Part shown: in pieces, positions 59,898 through 64,000 of the stretch | Position numbering within the stretch: position 1 is the stretch's first letter | How the letters are laid out: each line of letters starts with the position of its first letter | Origin: Butyricimonas paravirosa | GTDB lineage: Bacteria; Bacteroidota; Bacteroidia; Bacteroidales; Marinifilaceae | Direction: 5' to 3' | DNA length: 64,000 nucleotides | Assembly: GCF_032878955.1 (NCBI RefSeq) | Contig: NZ_CP043839.1 | Coordinates: forward strand, 186,001 to 250,000 | Notes under the pieces: generated by a model | The model's database searches: none | The model's input: only the letters and a program-made list of their open reading frames with translations | What the model was told of the DNA's origin: nothing | Program-made: the position numbers and the translations under genes

Positions 59898-61167
59898 GAA
59901 GATTGAGAAATTATTTAAAAACGCTTTGGAACAAGTTTCCGTTGAACCTCCAGCACGAGTGTGGGAAGGAATAAACTCCCATTTCGTGATGAAACAAAGA
60001 CGTCTAAGGCGAATTTACACGTATAGTGGTATTGCTGCAGCGGTAATATTATTGTTCGGCGTGGGATTTTTCATGCAAAGCAAACATACCAATATCTATA
60101 CCCCGACATCTGTTGCCACTCTAAACTCAGACATTAACAATCAGGATAATAATAAGATACTAGCATTTACTTCCACCCCTCATTCAATACCAGAAATAAA
60201 GAAGAAAAGAGAAGAATATACCGTAGAGCATCTTGCTCCGGTTCCGGTTTCTACCTCCACTTTAACCAGTTTGGAGAACGAGCAGCCGGAAGGTAATTTG
60301 AAAAAAACATCCGTTCGTGCAGGGTTTATCCCTTTGGTAAATCAAAATGCGATAGAAAATCAACGTAAATACACGGAACTTTTGGATGGGAAAAGTATAA
60401 CCACGGTAAAGACTACCAATAAAGTAAAATCAGAAGATACTAAAATGTTTACTGTAGGTGGATATGTCTCTCCCGGATATTCGTCCGGTAGCTATAAAAC
60501 GAGTGGAACAAATGCCCGCTCCGCCCAGTATGAAAGTAGCCAGATGAGTGGTATTTTTAATGTAGGTGGAGGGTTGACTTTCGCCGTAAAACCGACTAAA
60601 CGAATCTCAATAGAAACTGGTTTGGGGTATTCCCGTATGGGACAAAAGACGGATGATGCACAAGTGTATGTGCCTCGTTCCGATATGGTGTCATATAATG
60701 CTAACACTCATGCCTATACCCCACTTGGTAGCGTAAAAAACAAAGCCAATGCGACCGTTTCTTCTCCCGAAACCTTTGTTTCGTTAAAAACAGAACAGGA
60801 TGAAGACGGAAGCATCGAGCAGCAATTCGATGCTATCGAGATTCCTTTAATTTTCCGTTATCATTTGAATGATAATAGAGTAAAATTTAGTGTGTTAGGT
60901 GGGTTTGGTGCCAGTTTTATGGTACGTAACCATACTTACGTGAATTACAATGGGAAGAAAGAATTTATGGGAGAAGCCGAGGACATCAGAACGTTTAATA
61001 TCAGTACGAATATCGGTTTCGGTATCGAGTATCCCCTTTCAAAATCAATCCACATAAAAGTGGAGCCCGGATTCAAATATTATTTACAATCCTTGAGTAA
61101 GAGTGCAGAAATTGATTTTAAACCTTACTCGTTCACGTTCTCCACTGGAATCGGAATTAATTTCTAA
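59890..61167 (+). CDS. Anti-sigma-like membrane protein fused to an outer-membrane-type beta-barrel domain
   Basis: A 425-residue protein. Residues about 1-40 (MSEKIEKLFKNALEQVSVEP, PARVWEGINSHF) look like a cytoplasmic sigma-binding segment. A transmembrane helix follows (YSGIAAAVILLFGVGFFM, about 45-62), then a Ser/Thr-rich linker (about 65-165). The C-terminal 230 residues look like a PorT/OmpA-type barrel: GGLTFAVKPTKRISIETGLG, FSVLGGFGASFMVRNHTYV and VEPGFKYYLQSLSKSAEIDF, ending in Phe. A helix followed by a barrel would place the C-terminus in the periplasm, possibly reaching the outer membrane. The stop abuts the next gene's stop. Confidence 0.8.
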   Translation: MSEKIEKLFKNALEQVSVEPPARVWEGINSHFVMKQRRLRRIYTYSGIAAAVILLFGVGFFMQSKHTNIYTPTSVATLNSDINNQDNNKILAFTSTPHSIPEIKKKREEYTVEHLAPVPVSTSTLTSLENEQPEGNLKKTSVRAGFIPLVNQNAIENQRKYTELLDGKSITTVKTTNKVKSEDTKMFTVGGYVSPGYSSGSYKTSGTNARSAQYESSQMSGIFNVGGGLTFAVKPTKRISIETGLGYSRMGQKTDDAQVYVPRSDMVSYNANTHAYTPLGSVKNKANATVSSPETFVSLKTEQDEDGSIEQQFDAIEIPLIFRYHLNDNRVKFSVLGGFGASFMVRNHTYVNYNGKKEFMGEAEDIRTFNISTNIGFGIEYPLSKSIHIKVEPGFKYYLQSLSKSAEIDFKPYSFTFSTGIGINF

Positions 61168-61638
61168 TTAATATTTACGATTTAATATCTCGCTGGAAAT
61201 GATGGCCTGACGTATATCGAAGTCAAAAGATTCCGTGGTTGAATTATTTGGTTGCTCGTTAGACTCTTCGTCATCTTTAAAGAGGGCCACCTCTTTCTTA
61301 GTCCGTCCTCTTCTTGCTTGTTGTAGTTGCTCAAGCATGGCATAACGTTCTTCATCTGTTTTACCAAAATTATTCACGTTTATCTCTCTCCCCGCTCTTT
61401 CTACAAGTTCATCGCTATTTGATATCGGAGCAAAAACAGGTTCCGGAGATGGGATTTCCGGTTCTTGTGAAATCACGACAATCTCATCATCCAAATCATC
61501 ATGTTCTTCTTCCGGAAGATGAAATTCGGGAGGTGTATTTTTTGCTTTTTTCTCCTTGGAAGCCTTAAACCAGCCTATTGCACTCGCACCTAACGTCAAC
61601 AGTAAGTAAACAATTAAATCAACACCTTTATCGCTCAT
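61168..61638 (-). CDS. Small single-pass membrane protein of unknown function
   Basis: A 156-residue protein with one N-terminal hydrophobic segment (VDLIVYLLLTLGASAIGWF), a Lys-rich patch (KASKEKKAKN) on the cytoplasmic side, then a long acidic and low-complexity tail (EEEHDDLDDEIVVISQEPEI). A possible helical end (RYAMLEQLQQARRGRTKKEV) follows. No family recognised. It converges on the barrel-fusion gene with no intervening base. Confidence 0.65.
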   Translation of the reverse strand: MSDKGVDLIVYLLLTLGASAIGWFKASKEKKAKNTPPEFHLPEEEHDDLDDEIVVISQEPEIPSPEPVFAPISNSDELVERAGREINVNNFGKTDEERYAMLEQLQQARRGRTKKEVALFKDDEESNEQPNNSTTESFDFDIRQAIISSEILNRKY

Positions 61639-61782
61639 AATATCAACAAATAAATTATTCCGAAACCTTTAATAATATCCAATTATTTATCAAATATACT
61701 GTTTTTTTGAACACGGGAAAGCGATCGCAAGAAAAATATTGCACGAAACGCTTTTTTATATAAAAAAATAATATTCTTTTTT

Positions 61783-61790
61783 TACCTTTG
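61783..61790 (+). promoter_or_regulatory. -7 element for purH
   Basis: TACCTTTG is an exact TAnnTTTG match, 46 nt before the purH ATG. No clear -33 at 19 bp. Confidence 0.5.
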
Positions 61791-61836
61791 TCTGCAAGTA
61801 ATATTACGTTTGGAACAATAAAAATTAAATATCCGG

Positions 61837-63375
61837 ATGAGAACGAAAAGAGCATTAATCAGTGTATTTGACAAAAGTGGGATTGTTGATTTTGCTAAAT
61901 CGCTAAATTCTATGGGTTGGGAGATTATTTCTACTGGGGGAACCTCTAAGAAATTGAAAGAAGAGGGACTACAGGTGAAAGATATTTCAGATTTAACCCA
62001 ATTCCCCGAGTGTTTTGACGGAAGAGTGAAAACCCTTCACCCGAATGTTGAGGGAGGTATCTTAGCGATACGAGACAACGAGAAACATAAGCAACAGATG
62101 GCCGAACTTGGGATAGAACCTATTGATATGGTCGTTTGTAATCTATATCCTTTCAAGGAAACCATTCTTAAAGCAGGAGTTTCACACGAAGAAATTATCG
62201 AGAATATCGATATTGGCGGACCGACTATGATTCGGGCGGCAGCGAAGAATTATCCTTTCGTGACGGTGATTACAGATCCGGAAGATTACACGAAAGTAAT
62301 CGAGGAAATTCAAGCTCATGGAGATACTTCACTTGAAACCAAAGAGCTATTAGCAGCTAAAGTGTTTATTCATACTTCACACTATGATGCTCTAATAGCC
62401 AACTATTTCTCTAAACGATTGAATATTCAATCACCGAAGACCTTGACCTTAACGTTCGAAAAGAAACAAGATCTTCGTTATGGAGAAAATCCACACCAGT
62501 CAGCTACTTTCTATACCCAAATTCAGGAGACGGAGGGTACGTTGACCGGGGCGATTCAGTTACATGGAAAAGAATTATCTTATAATAATATCGGTGACAC
62601 CGACGGGGCTTTAGAAACCTTGAAAGAGTTCGAAGAACCGACAGTTGTAGCTGCAAAACACGCCAATCCTTGTGGTGTTGGTAGTGCCGCTACTCTTGCT
62701 GAGGCCTTCAAGAAAGCTTACGAGGCGGATCCTGTTTCTATTTTTGGTGGAATCATTGCGGTAAACCGGGAAGTAGATAAGGCAACGGCAGAAGTCATGT
62801 CCCCTATTTTCTTGGAAGTGATTGTAGCTCCTTCTTTCTCGGAAGAAGCTTTAGCAATTCTTACCAAAAAGAAAAATCTGAGATTATTACAAGTATCAAA
62901 TATTAGTAAAAGAGATTATACTTCTCCCAAAGCAAAAACCGTATTGGGAGGTCTGTTGATTCAAGATATGGACCAACAGTTGCTTGATGGTGAATTGAAA
63001 TACGTTACAAATCGTCGTCCTTCGGAAAAAGAACTGGAAGACTTGTTGTTTGCATGGAAAGTTGTCAAGCATACTAAATCTAATGCAATTGCGATTGCAA
63101 AAGACAAATGCACCACGGGAGTTGGTCCGGGACAAGTAAGTCGAATCTGGGCATTGGAAAATGCCATTCGTCAAGGCGGGGAGCGAATTGCGGGGAGCGT
63201 GATGGCATCCGATGCCTTCTTCCCTTTCGCTGATTGTGTTGAGGCTGCCCACAAAGCCGGCATCACCGCGATCATTCAACCGGGCGGATCTATCCATGAT
63301 CAGGATTCGATTGATGCGGCCAACAAGTATAATATTGCGATGATTTTTACTGGAATGAGACACTTCAAACATTAA
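61837..63375 (+). CDS. purH: Bifunctional AICAR transformylase/IMP cyclohydrolase
   Basis: A 512-residue cytosolic enzyme for the last two steps of de novo purine synthesis. The N-terminal MGS-like cyclohydrolase domain (about 1-195) has ALISVFDKSGIVDFAKSLNS, ISTGGTSKKLKEEGL and FDGRVKTLHPNVEGGILAIR. The C-terminal transformylase domain includes LRYGENPHQSATFYTQ, VAAKHANPCGVGSAATLAEA, KSNAIAIAKDKCTTGVGPGQ and SDAFFPFADCVEAAHKAGIT. It lies 6 bp upstream of mreB, so it may drive mreB expression. Confidence 0.98.
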   Translation: MRTKRALISVFDKSGIVDFAKSLNSMGWEIISTGGTSKKLKEEGLQVKDISDLTQFPECFDGRVKTLHPNVEGGILAIRDNEKHKQQMAELGIEPIDMVVCNLYPFKETILKAGVSHEEIIENIDIGGPTMIRAAAKNYPFVTVITDPEDYTKVIEEIQAHGDTSLETKELLAAKVFIHTSHYDALIANYFSKRLNIQSPKTLTLTFEKKQDLRYGENPHQSATFYTQIQETEGTLTGAIQLHGKELSYNNIGDTDGALETLKEFEEPTVVAAKHANPCGVGSAATLAEAFKKAYEADPVSIFGGIIAVNREVDKATAEVMSPIFLEVIVAPSFSEEALAILTKKKNLRLLQVSNISKRDYTSPKAKTVLGGLLIQDMDQQLLDGELKYVTNRRPSEKELEDLLFAWKVVKHTKSNAIAIAKDKCTTGVGPGQVSRIWALENAIRQGGERIAGSVMASDAFFPFADCVEAAHKAGITAIIQPGGSIHDQDSIDAANKYNIAMIFTGMRHFKH

Positions 63376-63381
63376 TTGATT

Positions 63382-64000
63382 ATGGGTTTGTTTTCTTTTT
63401 TAACACAAGATATAGCGATCGACTTGGGGACAGCGAACACGATCATCATCATGAATGACAAGATGGTTGTAAACGAGCCATCCATTGTTGCCGTCGATAA
63501 AAAAACAGAGAAGGTAATTGCTATTGGTGAGAGAGCTCGCCAAATGCAGGGTAAGACACACGAGTATATAAAGACCATTCGCCCGTTGAGAGATGGTGTG
63601 ATTGCGGACTTTAACGCTGCCGAACAGATGATTCGGGGTATGATCAAGATGGCAAACGGAAAGAGCAAGTTCTTCTCTCCTTCTTTGCGTATTGTGGTTT
63701 GTATACCTTCTGGAAGTACTGAGGTTGAACTACGTGCCGTACGAGACTCTGCCGAACACGCCGGAGGACGTGATGTCTATATGATTTACGAGCCGATGGC
63801 TGCCGCTTTGGGTATCGGCTTGGACGTGGAAGCCCCGGAAGGTAACATGATCGTGGATATAGGTGGTGGTACCACGGAGATCGCCGTGATCTCTTTGGGA
63901 GGTATCGTTACGAATAAATCCATCCGTATTGCGGGTGATGACTTGACGGATGATATTCAGGAATACATGAGACATCAACACAATATCAAGATTGGGGAAC
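63382..64000 (+). CDS. mreB: Rod shape-determining protein MreB (3' part outside window)
   Basis: The first 206 codons of an actin-like protein that organises cell-wall synthesis. MGLFSFLTQDIAIDLGTANT is the N-terminal phosphate-1 region, followed by NEPSIVAVDKKTEKVIAIGE, GRDVYMIYEPMAAALGIGLD and VDIGGGTTEIAVISLGG, the phosphate-2 motif. The ATG is 6 bp after the purH stop. In Bacteroidota mreB normally leads mreC, mreD, pbp2 and rodA; those would lie beyond the window. Confidence 0.96.
   Translation, partial: MGLFSFLTQDIAIDLGTANTIIIMNDKMVVNEPSIVAVDKKTEKVIAIGERARQMQGKTHEYIKTIRPLRDGVIADFNAAEQMIRGMIKMANGKSKFFSPSLRIVVCIPSGSTEVELRAVRDSAEHAGGRDVYMIYEPMAAALGIGLDVEAPEGNMIVDIGGGTTEIAVISLGGIVTNKSIRIAGDDLTDDIQEYMRHQHNIKIGE

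Noticed and set aside
1..64000. CRISPR array, prophage or integrative element
   Set aside because: No regularly spaced direct repeats, cas genes, integrases, phage structural genes or conjugation genes were seen anywhere in the window.

Overview
The window looks like a chromosomal segment from a member of the Bacteroidota, order Bacteroidales. A butyrate-forming lineage such as Odoribacteraceae (Butyricimonas/Odoribacter) fits, but genus is an inference. Supporting signs are the promoter grammar (TTTG, about 19 bp, then TAnnTTTG, clearest before rpsF-rpsR-rplI and pepP), the near absence of Shine-Dalgarno sequences, and lineage-typical genes: an S46 dipeptidyl-peptidase, a DUF3078 protein, a TonB-dependent receptor, reverse rubrerythrin, class 1B PyrD/PyrK and butyrate kinase. 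No phage, intact insertion sequence or CRISPR array was seen. Most of the window is ordinary core chromosome with accessory patches.

Layout. 1-4 kb: 5' part of an ECF sigma gene, a SPOR lipoprotein, an FtsE-like ATPase with a long acidic tail, rpe, a gamma-carbonic anhydrase homologue and a tandem tRNA-Gly(GCC)/tRNA-Gly(CCC) pair followed by an AT-rich orphan gene. 5-14 kb: a Dabb protein, a 1149-residue triple-AAA ATPase translationally coupled to a MATE transporter, and purL. 14-25 kb: a structured 130-bp repeat (copy A), a secreted PQQ-like propeller, xpt plus xanthine/uracil permease, an M20 amidohydrolase, a secreted esterase, repeat copy B lodged in the loop of the putative butyrate kinase terminator, buk, glycerate kinase and an S12 serine hydrolase. 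25-32 kb: a class IV aminotransferase diverging from a six-gene operon (orphan, DUF2520, KdsC-like, UbiA, Maf, DPP11-like peptidase), then DUF2442 with a frameshifted DUF4160 partner that is easy to miss.

32-38 kb is an iron/oxidative-stress block: Fe-SOD, a TonB-receptor operon, and a divergent PerR-like regulator with rubrerythrin, with a 15-bp palindrome between them. 38-55 kb: thiD, a methyltransferase, an MBL hydrolase, gyrA, a TPR protein, an SDR, DUF3078, a nucleoid-associated protein, mltG, rpsF-rpsR-rplI, uvrA, pyrK-pyrD. 55-56.5 kb holds an XRE-type regulator divergent from an M24 aminopeptidase across a 650-bp spacer carrying six TTACA-N2-TGTAA dyads. 58-64 kb: a lipoprotein, an ECF sigma factor overlapping an anti-sigma/beta-barrel fusion, a small membrane protein, purH and the start of mreB.

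The best candidates for something undescribed are (i) the 130-bp structured repeat, whose two copies show compensatory changes in one hairpin and lie in the same sense 3' of a gene; (ii) the dyad array around the XRE/pepP pair; and (iii) the triple-AAA protein, in which no domain has both canonical nucleotide-binding motifs, coupled to a MATE transporter.
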